From assembly GCA_030650995.1 (NCBI GenBank), contig JAUSCY010000081.1, positions 1-46,560 of the forward strand: a DNA stretch of 46,560 nt, in the 5' to 3' direction. Source of the stretch: Sheuella sp. (GTDB lineage: Bacteria; Pseudomonadota; Gammaproteobacteria; Burkholderiales; Burkholderiaceae_B). This document shows positions 1-8,683 of the stretch, in pieces. Made by a program: the position numbers and the translations under genes. The stretch's first letter is position 1. Each line of letters begins with the position of its first letter. A model generated the notes under the pieces. That model had not been told where the DNA came from. It searched no databases and was given only the letters and a program-made list of their open reading frames with translations.

Positions 1-469
1 TCACCTTGCGATGCACGCGGCTATTGACCTCAACCAGAAAATCAATGCTACGGCGTTTGCGCTTGGGAATATTCTTCAACAAGGTTGCCAGCCTCTGACC
101 TGGTTCGGTCGTCCTCAGATAGGGGGCCAGATCAGCGGCCAGCTCGGGCAGATATTTGAAAGGAAACTCCTCGGCATACGGCTCGAGGAAAAAATCAAAC
201 GGGTTATAGACCGCCATCTCCGCGACCAGATCCACTGCAACCTGGAATTCACGTGTTTTCTCCGGGAATACGATCCGGGCAAGATAGTTTGAAAAGGGAT
301 CCTGCTGCCAATTCAGGAAATGATCCTGAGGTGTGACGCGCAACGCATAGGAAAGAATCCTCGTACGGCAATGCGGCGCTGGTCGCAAGCGGATCACCTG
401 GGGTCCCAGATTGATCAACTGATCGTAGCGATAAGTTGTAACGTGATGAAGTGCAACGTGGATAGCCAT
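1..469 (-). CDS. transglutaminase-like protein, N-terminal part (cut by window edge)
   Basis: Reading the minus strand from an ATG at 467-469 gives an uninterrupted frame of 156 codons that runs off the left edge. The protein begins MAIHVALHHVTTYRYDQ and continues with GPQVIRLRPAPHCRT and YNPFDFFLEPYAEEF. These are hallmarks of the N-terminal beta-sandwich region of bacterial transglutaminase-like proteins, in particular the large (about 1,100-residue) form with a C-terminal DUF2126 domain. The catalytic Cys-His-Asp core lies outside the window. It diverges from the ATP-grasp/alpha-E pair, the usual partners of this family; together they have been predicted computationally to make or process an amide- or peptide-linked product. 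Family assignment is strong. The exact reaction is unknown, and the DUF2126 half is inferred only from the family. Confidence 0.85.
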   Translation of the reverse strand, partial: MAIHVALHHVTTYRYDQLINLGPQVIRLRPAPHCRTRILSYALRVTPQDHFLNWQQDPFSNYLARIVFPEKTREFQVAVDLVAEMAVYNPFDFFLEPYAEEFPFKYLPELAADLAPYLRTTEPGQRLATLLKNIPKRKRRSIDFLVEVNSRVHRKV

Positions 470-479
470 GATTACCTTA

Positions 480-536
480 AAGCAATATCTATGCCAGAAT
501 AAAGCCTGTCAGCCTAGTGTGGCATAGATATTGCTT
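480..536. promoter_or_regulatory. 17-bp perfect inverted repeat in divergent promoter region
   Basis: Bases 480-496 (AAGCAATATCTATGCCA) and 520-536 are exact reverse complements, separated by a 23-bp spacer. The core ATAGATATT at 524-532 recurs as a direct copy at 555-563 and, inverted, at 484-492. The element lies between the divergent starts of the transglutaminase-like gene (469) and the ATP-grasp gene (640). It could be a multi-site operator for a dimeric or tetrameric regulator, or a strong RNA hairpin in the leader of either transcript. The three-copy core and the lack of a following T-run favour an operator; that is inference. Confidence 0.6.
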
Positions 537-559
537 AATCTATCTGCACAACATATAGA
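531..559 (+). promoter_or_regulatory. possible sigma-70 promoter for the ATP-grasp/alpha-E operon
   Basis: TTGCTT (531-536) and TATAGA (554-559) are separated by 17 bp, which would start transcription near 566. The -35 hexamer lies in the right arm of the inverted repeat and the -10 region overlaps the third ATAGATATT copy, so a protein bound to the repeat would block it. The match is only partial (3/6 and 4/6), so this is a weak prediction. Confidence 0.3.
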
Positions 560-639
560 TATTTAACAATTGTCAGTCATGCAGCAAGTTGCGCGCATTC
601 AGCGCTTGCTTTCAATCAGATGAAGTGTCGGATGGTCTC

Positions 640-2112
640 ATGCAACAAACAATGCAGAACATTGCTTTTGATGAAATGGTCGATGACAATCAGTCACGCG
701 ATACCCTGTGTCAGGATCCGACTTTAAATCCTCGTGCCCACTATCAGGGTTTCGCACAATGGCTCGCGCAGCAACCTGAGCAAACACTCAAGGCCAGGCG
801 TGAAGAAGCCGAGCTGATCTTCAGACGCGTTGGCATTACCTTTGCCGTGTATGGTGATACGGACGGTACAGAACGAACCATCCCCTTTGATATTGTGCCG
901 AGGATTTTTCCTGCCCACGAATGGGCAGTGCTGGCGCGCGGATTAAAACAGCGCGTCCAAGCACTGAATATGTTTCTTCATGATGTTTATCACGATCAGC
1001 ACATACTGAAAGCCGGTATCGTGCCGCGTGAACAAGTCATCAACAATGCTCAGTACCGTGCGCAAATGCAGGGCGTGGATGTGCCACTTGATGTCTACGC
1101 GCACATCGCCGGCATTGACATCGTGCGCGCCAATCACGGTCAAGACAAGGGCGCATTCTTCGTACTTGAAGACAATTTGCGTGTACCCTCTGGCGTGTCA
1201 TACATGCTTGAAAACCGCAAGATGATGATGCGGCTCTTTCCTGAATTGTTTGCCAACCATCGTGTGGAGCCTGTCGCACATTATCCGGACCTGTTGCTTG
1301 AGTCCTTGCGACATGCAGCCCCCGCTGCAGCAGGTCAGCCAAACGTGGTGGTACTGACTCCGGGCATGTACAACTCAGCCTATTTCGAACATGCGTTTCT
1401 TGCGCAACAAATGGGCGTCGAACTCGTCGAGGGAAAAGATCTGTTCGTTCAAGACGATGTGCTGTTCATGCGCACGACGCAAGGTCCCCGACGCATCGAT
1501 GTGATTTACCGGCGTGTGGATGATGACTTTCTGGATCCGGAAGTATTTCGCGATGACTCAACACTGGGTGCAAAGGGTTTGCTGCGCGCCTTGCGTGCAG
1601 GCAATGTAGCCATCTGTAATGCGATCGGCACAGGTGTTGCGGACGACAAATCTATCTATCCTTATGTGCCGGACATGATTCGTTTTTATCTGAGCGAGGA
1701 ACCACTGATCGCCAACGTACCGACCTATATGTGCCGTAAACCCGATGAACTTGACCACGTGATTCAGAATATGGAAAAGCTTGTTGTCAAAGAGGTACAT
1801 GGCGCAGGTGGATATGGCATGCTGGTTGGACCAGCTTCGTCTAAAGCAGAAGTCGAATCATTCAAGGCGCGCGTACTGTCCAACCCCAGTAACTACATTG
1901 CACAACCGACGCTCGCCTTATCGACCTGCCCGACTTATGTTGATGCCGGAATTGCTCCACGCCATATTGACTTGCGTCCTTTCGTTTTGTCCGGGCAACA
2001 CGTACGTATGGTGCCGGGCGGCCTCACGCGCGTCGCCCTGAAAGAAGGCTCACTCGTCGTCAATTCATCGCAGGGTGGTGGTACTAAAGACACCTGGATC
2101 CTGGAAAATTAA
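640..2112 (+). CDS. circularly permuted ATP-grasp family protein
   Basis: The 490-residue product contains the conserved blocks of the circularly permuted ATP-grasp family (old DUF404/DUF407): FDIVPRIFPAHEWAVLARGL, LNMFLHDVYHDQHILKAGI, FFVLEDNLRVPSGVSYMLEN, and a C-terminal IDLRPFVLSG block followed by TRVALKEGSLVVNSSQGGG. The last block resembles the ATP/Mg site of ATP-grasp ligases. The family is predicted to form amide or peptide bonds with ATP; the substrate is unknown. I chose the ATG at 640, 4-9 bases after GGATGG; an in-frame TTG at 589 would add 17 residues without family resemblance. The alpha-E gene follows after 11 bp, and the transglutaminase-like gene diverges upstream, the usual conserved cluster. 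Confidence 0.9.
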   Translation: MQQTMQNIAFDEMVDDNQSRDTLCQDPTLNPRAHYQGFAQWLAQQPEQTLKARREEAELIFRRVGITFAVYGDTDGTERTIPFDIVPRIFPAHEWAVLARGLKQRVQALNMFLHDVYHDQHILKAGIVPREQVINNAQYRAQMQGVDVPLDVYAHIAGIDIVRANHGQDKGAFFVLEDNLRVPSGVSYMLENRKMMMRLFPELFANHRVEPVAHYPDLLLESLRHAAPAAAGQPNVVVLTPGMYNSAYFEHAFLAQQMGVELVEGKDLFVQDDVLFMRTTQGPRRIDVIYRRVDDDFLDPEVFRDDSTLGAKGLLRALRAGNVAICNAIGTGVADDKSIYPYVPDMIRFYLSEEPLIANVPTYMCRKPDELDHVIQNMEKLVVKEVHGAGGYGMLVGPASSKAEVESFKARVLSNPSNYIAQPTLALSTCPTYVDAGIAPRHIDLRPFVLSGQHVRMVPGGLTRVALKEGSLVVNSSQGGGTKDTWILEN

Positions 2113-2123
2113 GGCTGCCTTAC

Positions 2124-3080
2124 ATGCTCTCAAGAACCGCAGATCACTTGTACTGGATGGCGCGCTACACAGAACGCGCCGAGAACACCGCCCGCATGCT
2201 TGACGTCAATTATCAGATGTCGCTGCTGCCTCAGTCAGAAAAAACGATTGAAAGTGGCTGGCGAGCCCTGCTTGAAATTTCAGAGCTGACCGACGCCTAC
2301 AACAGTAAGCACGATAATGCCGCGCCCTCGACCGTTATATCGTTCATGGCGCGCGACATGGACAATCCCTCATCGATCATGCGTTGCCTGCAGGCCGCAC
2401 GTGAGAATGCCCGTGCGGTACGTGGTTCGATCACGACAGAGTTATGGGAAACAATCAACACCACATGGCTCGAAGCGCAGCGCCTGATTCTGAATGGCCA
2501 GGTGGAACAATCACCCGCTGAATTTTTTGAGTGGGTCAAATTCCGTTCGCATCTGACACGTGGCGTGCATGCAGGCACCATGATGCGCGGCGAGGTATAT
2601 GACTTTATTCAGCTCGGCTCTTTTCTAGAGCGTGCGGACAACACCGCACGCCTGCTCGATGTAAAGTTTCTGGCTGCAGCGGAGACACGTGATGAGGCGG
2701 CCGATCCTGTCGATGAGTTTTATTACTGGGCTGCGATTCTGCGTTCGGTGTCGGCCTTTGAGAGTTATCGCAAGGTTTATCGCGACGTCATCACGCCTGA
2801 GCGTATTGCAGAGCTCCTGATTTTGAATCTGAGTATGCCGCGCTCTCTGGCAGCCTGTCTGCAAGAGGTCGTCAAGAGACTCGCGCGCGTGCGAAACGCG
2901 CAATCTGCCGAGACCCAGATGGCAACGCTGAATTTATTCACCGAGCTGCGCGACACAACAATCGACGAAATTCTTGAAAAAGGGCTGCATGTCTTTCTCA
3001 CCGAATTTTTGAGCCGCATCAATGCTGTGGGTGCGGGAATCAGCCAGGACTTTCTGGTCCCGCTCGATGATGCTGCCTAA
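2124..3080 (+). CDS. alpha-E domain protein (DUF403)
   Basis: The 318-residue product starts MLSRTADHLYWMARYTERAE, the signature of the alpha-E (DUF403) family, an all-helical protein that accompanies circularly permuted ATP-grasp proteins and is sometimes fused to them. Further family blocks are RGEVYDFIQLGSFLERADNT and, near residue 195, VDEFYYWAAILRSVSAFESY. It starts 11 bp after the ATP-grasp stop codon and is almost certainly co-transcribed and functionally linked. No enzymatic activity is established for the family. The length is normal for a stand-alone member. Confidence 0.9.
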   Translation: MLSRTADHLYWMARYTERAENTARMLDVNYQMSLLPQSEKTIESGWRALLEISELTDAYNSKHDNAAPSTVISFMARDMDNPSSIMRCLQAARENARAVRGSITTELWETINTTWLEAQRLILNGQVEQSPAEFFEWVKFRSHLTRGVHAGTMMRGEVYDFIQLGSFLERADNTARLLDVKFLAAAETRDEAADPVDEFYYWAAILRSVSAFESYRKVYRDVITPERIAELLILNLSMPRSLAACLQEVVKRLARVRNAQSAETQMATLNLFTELRDTTIDEILEKGLHVFLTEFLSRINAVGAGISQDFLVPLDDAA

Positions 3081-3095
3081 ATATTTCTCACCCTA

Positions 3096-3196
3096 AACGC
3101 AGATAGTGCGTTAAACTTTTGCCACGGCACAACGTTCCAGTCCTCGTGCCTCGATAAGCCCCAACTCTGTGGGCGCTCGCCTCCAAGGCGTTTTTT
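3096..3196 (+). other. two small hairpins in the alpha-E to rhlE spacer
   Basis: The 186-bp spacer holds AACGCA/TGCGTT (3096-3101 and 3107-3112, 5-base loop) and CGCCT/AGGCG (3178-3182 and 3186-3190, 3-base loop), the latter followed by six T residues at 3191-3196. The second resembles a weak intrinsic terminator; alternatively both belong to a structured rhlE leader. The stems are short and the assignment is tentative. Confidence 0.3.
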
Positions 3197-3266
3197 ACTC
3201 CCAGTTCGTCTGCCCCGATTGGAGCCTGCTTAATTTGCTGGCCGGCACGACGATGGAGCACTTCTT

Positions 3267-4796
3267 TTGTCTTCTTCTATTACTTTTGCTGACCTCGGGT
3301 TGGCTGATCCCCTTTTGCGCGCATTAACCGACTCCGGTTACACCGCCCCCACCCCTATTCAAGCCCAGGCCATTCCACGCGTACTCGCTGGTGGTGACCT
3401 GTTGGCCGCCGCGCAAACCGGCACAGGCAAAACCGCAGGTTTTACCCTGCCAATTCTGCATATGCTGCTGGCTAAACCTCTGGCTGAACGCAAGCCAGGT
3501 CGTCCGCGCGTACTGATTCTGACACCGACGCGTGAGCTCACCGCTCAGGTTGAAGAGTCCGTGAAAACTTACGGTCAACATACAAAAATATCCTCACTGG
3601 TTATTTTTGGCGGCGTAAATATCAACCCCCAGACCAATGCCTTACGCAAACCGATTGATATCCTGGTGGCCACACCAGGACGCCTGCTGGATCATTGCCA
3701 GCAGCGCAACGTCGACCTGTCCGGTGTAGAAATTCTGGTACTCGACGAAGCCGACCGCATGCTCGACATGGGTTTTATCCGCGACATTCGTAAAATTATG
3801 GCTTTGTTGCCACGTCAGCGTCAAAACCTGCTGTTTTCAGCAACATTCTCCGATGAGATTCGTGAGCTGTCCAAAGGCGTGCTGGTCAACGCAAGCGAAG
3901 TTTCCGTTGCCGCGCGCAATACGACGGCGGAACGTGTTGATCAGACGGTACACATGGTCGAGCAAGCCCACAAACGCGACATCCTCAGCCATATCATTCG
4001 TGAAAGTGGCTGGCATCAGGTATTGGTGTTCACACGCACCAAGCACGGCGCGAACCGACTGGCTGAAAAGCTAGTCAAAGACGGTCTGGCTGCAGCCGCT
4101 ATTCATGGCAATAAGAGTCAGGCGGCACGCACACGCGCGCTGGCTGAGTTCAAAACTGGCAAAATCGCTGTCCTGGTTGCGACTGACATTGCCGCACGCG
4201 GGATTGACATCGATCAGCTGCCACAGGTTGTGAATTTTGAATTGCCCAACGTGCCTGAAGATTACGTTCACCGCATTGGCCGTACCGGTCGTGCGGGTGC
4301 TGCAGGCTCAGCCGTATCACTGGTTGATGCAAGCGAGATCAAATATCTCAAAGCCATTGAACGCGTCATTAAGAAACAAATCCCTCAGCTCCCAGCCCCG
4401 ACTGGCTGGACTGTATCACCAGCGTCCTCGCACGGCGAGGATGATGATGCGCGTTCCGCCGGTTTCCGGGACGGTCAACGCCGTACCCAGCAGCGCCCGG
4501 CACGCCCTGCAGGCGCTGCAGGTGCTGGTCGCCCAGGCTCCGGGCGTTCGGGGTCAGGCGCAGGGCGCAGCGGTGCACCTGCAGGCCAGGCGCCTCGTCG
4601 TGATGGCCAGAGCAGTGCACGCCCTGCTCACGCGGGTGCAGGACCGGTTCGCACGGGCACAGGAACCAGCACGGGTGCAGGACATCGCGGTGAGAACCGC
4701 AGCGGTGCACGTCCTGCCGCACGTCCCGGCGCAGGTTCTGGCGCAGGTACACCCAGCGCCAATCGTCCTCGCCGTCCCGCTCTTCTTTCCAAGTAA
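3267..4796 (+). CDS. rhlE: DEAD-box ATP-dependent RNA helicase RhlE
   Basis: A 509-residue helicase that unwinds RNA duplexes with ATP, probably in ribosome assembly or mRNA turnover. All core motifs are in order: Q motif ([14 protein letters not shown]...PTPIQ), [28 protein letters not shown] in [37 protein letters not shown] and [10 protein letters not shown]. The core matches RhlE and ends near residue 375. The last 130 residues are a Gly/Ala/Arg/Ser-rich low-complexity tail with RSG, GAG and PRR repeats, an RNA-binding tail type common in RhlE homologues. The start is TTG at 3267; the nearby ATG at 3253 is in another frame. The next gene, prfC, is 47 bp downstream. Confidence 0.93.
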   Translation: MSSSITFADLGLADPLLRALTDSGYTAPTPIQAQAIPRVLAGGDLLAAAQTGTGKTAGFTLPILHMLLAKPLAERKPGRPRVLILTPTRELTAQVEESVKTYGQHTKISSLVIFGGVNINPQTNALRKPIDILVATPGRLLDHCQQRNVDLSGVEILVLDEADRMLDMGFIRDIRKIMALLPRQRQNLLFSATFSDEIRELSKGVLVNASEVSVAARNTTAERVDQTVHMVEQAHKRDILSHIIRESGWHQVLVFTRTKHGANRLAEKLVKDGLAAAAIHGNKSQAARTRALAEFKTGKIAVLVATDIAARGIDIDQLPQVVNFELPNVPEDYVHRIGRTGRAGAAGSAVSLVDASEIKYLKAIERVIKKQIPQLPAPTGWTVSPASSHGEDDDARSAGFRDGQRRTQQRPARPAGAAGAGRPGSGRSGSGAGRSGAPAGQAPRRDGQSSARPAHAGAGPVRTGTGTSTGAGHRGENRSGARPAARPGAGSGAGTPSANRPRRPALLSK

Positions 4797-4807
4797 CTTG
4801 TCTGACA

Positions 4808-4830
4808 ACAGGCTGGCGCGTCCAGCCTGT
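4808..4830 (+). other. 9-bp perfect stem-loop just upstream of prfC
   Basis: ACAGGCTGG (4808-4816) and CCAGCCTGT (4822-4830) form a perfect 9-bp stem with a 5-base loop, ending 13 bases before the prfC ATG. No T-run follows on the plus strand, so it is not a standard terminator. It may stabilise the rhlE mRNA end or affect prfC translation, since no Shine-Dalgarno sequence is visible. The sequence TAAAAT at 4830-4835 resembles a -10 box and would give an almost leaderless prfC mRNA, but no -35 at normal spacing is evident. Confidence 0.45.
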
Positions 4831-4843
4831 AAAATCCGCCACC

Positions 4844-6454
4844 ATGAGTATCTCAACCGAAGTCGCGCGACGCAGAACGTTCGCCATTATTTCCCACCCC
4901 GATGCGGGCAAAACCACCCTGACGGAAAAGCTATTGCTTTTCGCGGGTGCGATTCAGATCGCCGGTAGCGTTAAGGCACGCAAGGCCTCTCGCCATGCGT
5001 CCTCCGACTGGATGGAAATCGAAAAGCAGCGCGGCATTTCAGTCGCATCCTCCGTGATGCAGATGGAATACCGCGATTGCGTCATCAACCTGCTCGACAC
5101 ACCCGGTCACCAGGACTTTTCCGAAGACACCTACCGTGTGCTGACCGCTGTTGACGCCGCGCTCATGGTGATTGATGCGGCCAATGGTGTCGAGCCACAA
5201 ACCATCCGTCTTTTACAAGTATGCCGCGCACGTAACACTCCTATCATCACCTTTATTAACAAGATGGATCGCGAAGTCCGTGAACCGCTTGAGTTGCTGT
5301 CGGAAATCGAATCACATATCGGCATGGATGCCGTACCATTTTCCTGGCCAGTAGGCATGGGTAAAAGCTTTGGCGGTGTATTCGATATCCATCGCAACAG
5401 GATGAGACTGTTTCGTCCCGGACAGGAGCGTCGTGATGACAGCAAAGACGACTTTATCGATGGCCTGGATAATCCGGAAATAGAAAAGCGATTCCCGGAT
5501 GCGTTCAAGCAAGCCAAGGGTGAAATCGAGCTCATTCAGGCTGCAGCGCCTGAATTCAATCGCGAACAGTTTTTAGCAGGGAAACAAACACCGGTTTTTT
5601 TCGGCTCAGCCATCAACAACTTTGGTGTCCAGGAAGTGCTCGATGCGCTGGTAGACGAAGCGCCTGCGCCGGGCTCACGCCAGGCGCTCGAGCGTATCGT
5701 CAATCCAGACGAGCCGAAGTTCACCGGTGTAGTGTTCAAAGTGCAAGCCAACATGGATCCTGCTCATCGGGACCGCGTCGCTTTCGTGCGCGTCAGCTCT
5801 GGTAAATTTGAGCGTGGCATGCGCCTGAAAGTCTCGCGTAATGGCAAAGAAATCCGCCCCAATAACGTAGTGTCATTCTTGTCTCAGCGTCGTGAGCTTG
5901 TCGACGAAGCCTATGCAGGCGATGTGATTGGAATTCCCAACCATGGCATTTTGCATCTGGGTGACGTGCTGACTGAGGGTGAGTCGCTGCACTTTACTGG
6001 ATTGCCTTTTTTTGCACCTGAGCTTTTTCAGGCGGTTGAAGTGAAAGACCCTTTGCGCACCAAACAATTGCGTACTGGTCTGATGCAGCTCGGAGAAGAA
6101 GGTGCGATTCAGGTCTTCAGACCGATCGCAGCGGGTGGTGCCTTATTGCTTGGTGCAGTCGGCCAGCTACAATTCGAGGTCGTCGCTCATCGTCTGCAGG
6201 CGGAATATGGCGCCGAGGCCCGTTTGATGCCTTCACGCTACAACATGGCGCGCTGGATTACCGCCGAGGACCCGAAAGAACTGAACAAGTTCATAGATGC
6301 CAACGCCTCTCATATCGCCTATGATGTTGTAGAAGCTCCGGCCTTTCTGGTGACATCGACCGCACAGTTACGCGTAGCCGAAGAACGCTATCCGGCAATC
6401 AGGTTCCACGCGATGCGTGAACACGGTGGTCAAGTGTTTGCCGACAAGGTTTAA
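4844..6454 (+). CDS. prfC: peptide chain release factor 3
   Basis: RF3 is the class-II GTPase that removes RF1/RF2 from the ribosome after peptide release and contributes to post-transfer quality control. The 536-residue length is normal. G motifs are visible: HPDAGKTT at residues 18-25, the switch region KQRGISVASSVMQ, DTPGHQDFSEDTYR, and NKMD in ITFINKMDRE. Domain II (FKVQANMDPAHRDRVAFVRV) and the C-terminal domain with QLQFEVVAHRLQAEYG are RF3-like and separate it from EF-G and from tetracycline-protection proteins. The start at 4844 gives the canonical N-terminus. No clear ribosome-binding site is seen; a stem-loop lies directly upstream. Confidence 0.97.
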   Translation: MSISTEVARRRTFAIISHPDAGKTTLTEKLLLFAGAIQIAGSVKARKASRHASSDWMEIEKQRGISVASSVMQMEYRDCVINLLDTPGHQDFSEDTYRVLTAVDAALMVIDAANGVEPQTIRLLQVCRARNTPIITFINKMDREVREPLELLSEIESHIGMDAVPFSWPVGMGKSFGGVFDIHRNRMRLFRPGQERRDDSKDDFIDGLDNPEIEKRFPDAFKQAKGEIELIQAAAPEFNREQFLAGKQTPVFFGSAINNFGVQEVLDALVDEAPAPGSRQALERIVNPDEPKFTGVVFKVQANMDPAHRDRVAFVRVSSGKFERGMRLKVSRNGKEIRPNNVVSFLSQRRELVDEAYAGDVIGIPNHGILHLGDVLTEGESLHFTGLPFFAPELFQAVEVKDPLRTKQLRTGLMQLGEEGAIQVFRPIAAGGALLLGAVGQLQFEVVAHRLQAEYGAEARLMPSRYNMARWITAEDPKELNKFIDANASHIAYDVVEAPAFLVTSTAQLRVAEERYPAIRFHAMREHGGQVFADKV

Positions 6455-6478
6455 CTCTTTCGCCTCTTTGAGATCAAT

Positions 6479-7162
6479 ATGTCCTGGCGTGCCTTATTCA
6501 TTTTTCTCTTGCTTGCTGCCGTTGCCTCATGGCAAGGCGGGATACAGCTTGGCGAATGGTTAGTTGCGCGTGCCCCTGAATCAATTTCTTCGGCCCCAGG
6601 TTCAAAAGACAGCAAAGAACAGGTGCTCGATGCCAACGGTAAACCCTTTACCGCACAACCCCCACAACCTCGTATAGATGGAACCCTCGGCGTCCCACGC
6701 GCTGCAGCGCATGTCGAATGGACCATCACCCCTGTCATCGCCTCGCTGACCGATGAAGGTTCAATACCGATGATGGTGGACAGTGAGGGGAATTATGAAA
6801 GACGGGACAGCGAATTAGCTGCTGGCGGAGCGGGGCTAGTTGGCGCGCAAAATGATGTCGCTACGCTGGATATCGCCTCGGCACGCGTGGATACATCTGG
6901 TGCGACGAATAATGCTTCAACACGAAATGCGGCGGGCAATGCCACGCAGCAAACCAATCGTGCCGGCGCGTCCACCGACCCCTCCAGAGCCGCCATTGTT
7001 GCGAACCTGTCGTGGCAGCAAAGTCTTAAAAAAGAAATCGATCAGTGCAGCAATCTGGGATTCTTTCAACGCCCTACTTGCGTACAAAATGCCAGAAACA
7101 AGTTTTGCGCCCCCAACAATGCCTGGGGTAGAACCGCAGACTGTCCTGCACGAGAGTTTTAA
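6479..7162 (+). CDS. membrane-anchored protein of unknown function
   Basis: A 227-residue protein I do not recognise as a named family. Residues 4-20 form one hydrophobic segment (ALFIFLLLAAVASWQ) suited to an uncleaved membrane anchor or signal. A long polar, low-complexity stretch rich in Ala, Thr, Ser, Asn and Gln (residues 115-170) follows. The C-terminal 50 residues look folded, with four Cys residues (IDQCSNLGFFQRPTCVQ, NKFCAPNNAW, ADCPAREF) that could form two disulfides if periplasmic. It starts 24 bp after prfC and converges on rpoN with only 5 bp between stop codons. Probably a lineage-restricted envelope protein; the function is not predictable from sequence. Confidence 0.75.
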   Translation: MSWRALFIFLLLAAVASWQGGIQLGEWLVARAPESISSAPGSKDSKEQVLDANGKPFTAQPPQPRIDGTLGVPRAAAHVEWTITPVIASLTDEGSIPMMVDSEGNYERRDSELAAGGAGLVGAQNDVATLDIASARVDTSGATNNASTRNAAGNATQQTNRAGASTDPSRAAIVANLSWQQSLKKEIDQCSNLGFFQRPTCVQNARNKFCAPNNAWGRTADCPAREF

Positions 7163-7167
7163 GCTTT

Positions 7168-8667
7168 TTAACCCGCGCCAGCCTGTGATTTTCGCAAAGG
7201 CGCTGTCGGTATGCGCAACAACTCCCTGTATTTGGCGACCGTGCGTCGCGCAATCGTGATGCCATCCTGATCCAGCAAGCTGACTAGCTGACTGTCTGAG
7301 AATGGCTTTTTACGGTCTTCAGACTGGATCAAACTCTGGATCCGTGTCTGCACCGCAGTAGCGGATGTAGATTCCTTGCCTTCTGTTACAAGCCCAGTAC
7401 TGAAAAACCGTTTGAGTTCTAACGTACCAAAGGGCGTGAGCATGAACTTCTGTGTGGTCGCACGCGAAATAGTGGATTCATGCATACCAAGTTCCGCAGC
7501 AATATCTTTTAAGGTCAGTGGACGAACAGCCCCCCAGCCCTTGCTAAAAAATAATTGCTGATGCGCCACAATCGCCTGTGAAACGCGCAAGATGGTATCG
7601 AATCTTTGCGCAACATTACGAATCATCCAGCGGGCTTCCTGCAACTGCCCGTGTAACGCCGCATTCGCCCCGGAGCGCGCGCTGCCTATCGCCTGCGCGT
7701 ACATCGAGTTAATACGCAAACGGGGCACTACACCCTCATTTAACGAGGCGATCCAACCTTGTCTGGTCTTACGCACAATGACATCTGGCACTGCGAAATC
7801 TGCTGCAGGTTTATTCCAGCCGCTGCCAGGCCTGGGATTCAGACGCAGCACCAGTGCGTGCGCCCGGCGCAACACCTCGGCCTCGCATTGCAACGCTTCG
7901 CGCAAACGCGTCATATTGCCCGTCGCAAGCAGCGCCAGATGTTGCTGGCAAAGGTTTCTCGCAGTCTTCAAAACTGACTCATTACTGATCTCCGGAAATC
8001 TTTCGACATCCGCAAACTGCAGCTGCAAGTCCAGGCATTCGCCGAGGTCTCGTGCGCCTACACCGGCCGGATCGAACGATTGCAGCATCTTGAGCGCTGC
8101 GCGGAAATCATCGACCTCCAGATCAAGTGCTGGATCCATCCAGCTGACGATTTCCTCAAGAGGTGAGGCAAGAAACCCATCGTCGTTCAGCTCCTCGATC
8201 AACAATTCAACAAGTGCCGCATCACGCTGACTCAATCTGGTTGTACCCAGCTGCTCCAGCAAATACTCACGCAAATTACTGACCCGCGCCGACTCTGGAC
8301 GCTCGCTATGTTCATCATCACGCGAACTTCGGGAGTCAGAGGAAAAATCCATCCGCTCACGTTCTGCCTGAAACGTATCATCCGCACCAGAGGAGGCTGA
8401 CTCCTGGGCACTGTCCTGACTGCTGTCAGGACCTGTTTCCTGAACGCCTTCGCCAGCAACATCGCCAGACCGCGTGAGTTGAACGGGTGCGCCCGAGTCC
8501 TGCAGTCCGTCTCCTTCTTGTTCAAGAAGCGGGTTTTCTGCCAGGGCACTGGCGACTTCAGCTTCCAGATCCAGCGTCGAAAGCTGCAATAATCTGATCG
8601 ATTGTTGCAGCGCAGGGGTCAGCGCAAGGTGCTGACCGTGACGAAGTTCGAGAAAATTTCGACTCAT
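7168..8667 (-). CDS. rpoN: RNA polymerase sigma-54 factor
   Basis: Sigma-54 directs RNA polymerase to -24/-12 promoters that need an AAA+ activator (nitrogen, motility, carbon-source genes in relatives). The start is set at the ATG at 8667, giving MSRNFLELRHGQHLALTPAL, the typical N-terminal activator-interacting region I with QQSIRLLQLS. An acidic low-complexity region II covers about residues 55-130. The core-binding and DNA-binding domains follow, with a helix-turn-helix (AAELGMHESTISRATTQKFM) and the RpoN box ARRTVAKYRE near the C-terminus. The 499-residue length is normal. The in-frame extension up to 8856 overlaps the divergent gene and is rejected. The lpt/hpf neighbours found with rpoN in many proteobacteria are absent here. 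Confidence 0.96.
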   Translation of the reverse strand: MSRNFLELRHGQHLALTPALQQSIRLLQLSTLDLEAEVASALAENPLLEQEGDGLQDSGAPVQLTRSGDVAGEGVQETGPDSSQDSAQESASSGADDTFQAERERMDFSSDSRSSRDDEHSERPESARVSNLREYLLEQLGTTRLSQRDAALVELLIEELNDDGFLASPLEEIVSWMDPALDLEVDDFRAALKMLQSFDPAGVGARDLGECLDLQLQFADVERFPEISNESVLKTARNLCQQHLALLATGNMTRLREALQCEAEVLRRAHALVLRLNPRPGSGWNKPAADFAVPDVIVRKTRQGWIASLNEGVVPRLRINSMYAQAIGSARSGANAALHGQLQEARWMIRNVAQRFDTILRVSQAIVAHQQLFFSKGWGAVRPLTLKDIAAELGMHESTISRATTQKFMLTPFGTLELKRFFSTGLVTEGKESTSATAVQTRIQSLIQSEDRKKPFSDSQLVSLLDQDGITIARRTVAKYRELLRIPTAPLRKSQAGAG

Positions 8668-8683
8668 AGGTACAATATTTTGC

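Noticed and set aside
4237-4968. 243-codon plus-strand frame spanning the rhlE end and prfC start
   Set aside because: It overlaps two well-supported genes and is open only because of the GC-rich low-complexity rhlE tail.
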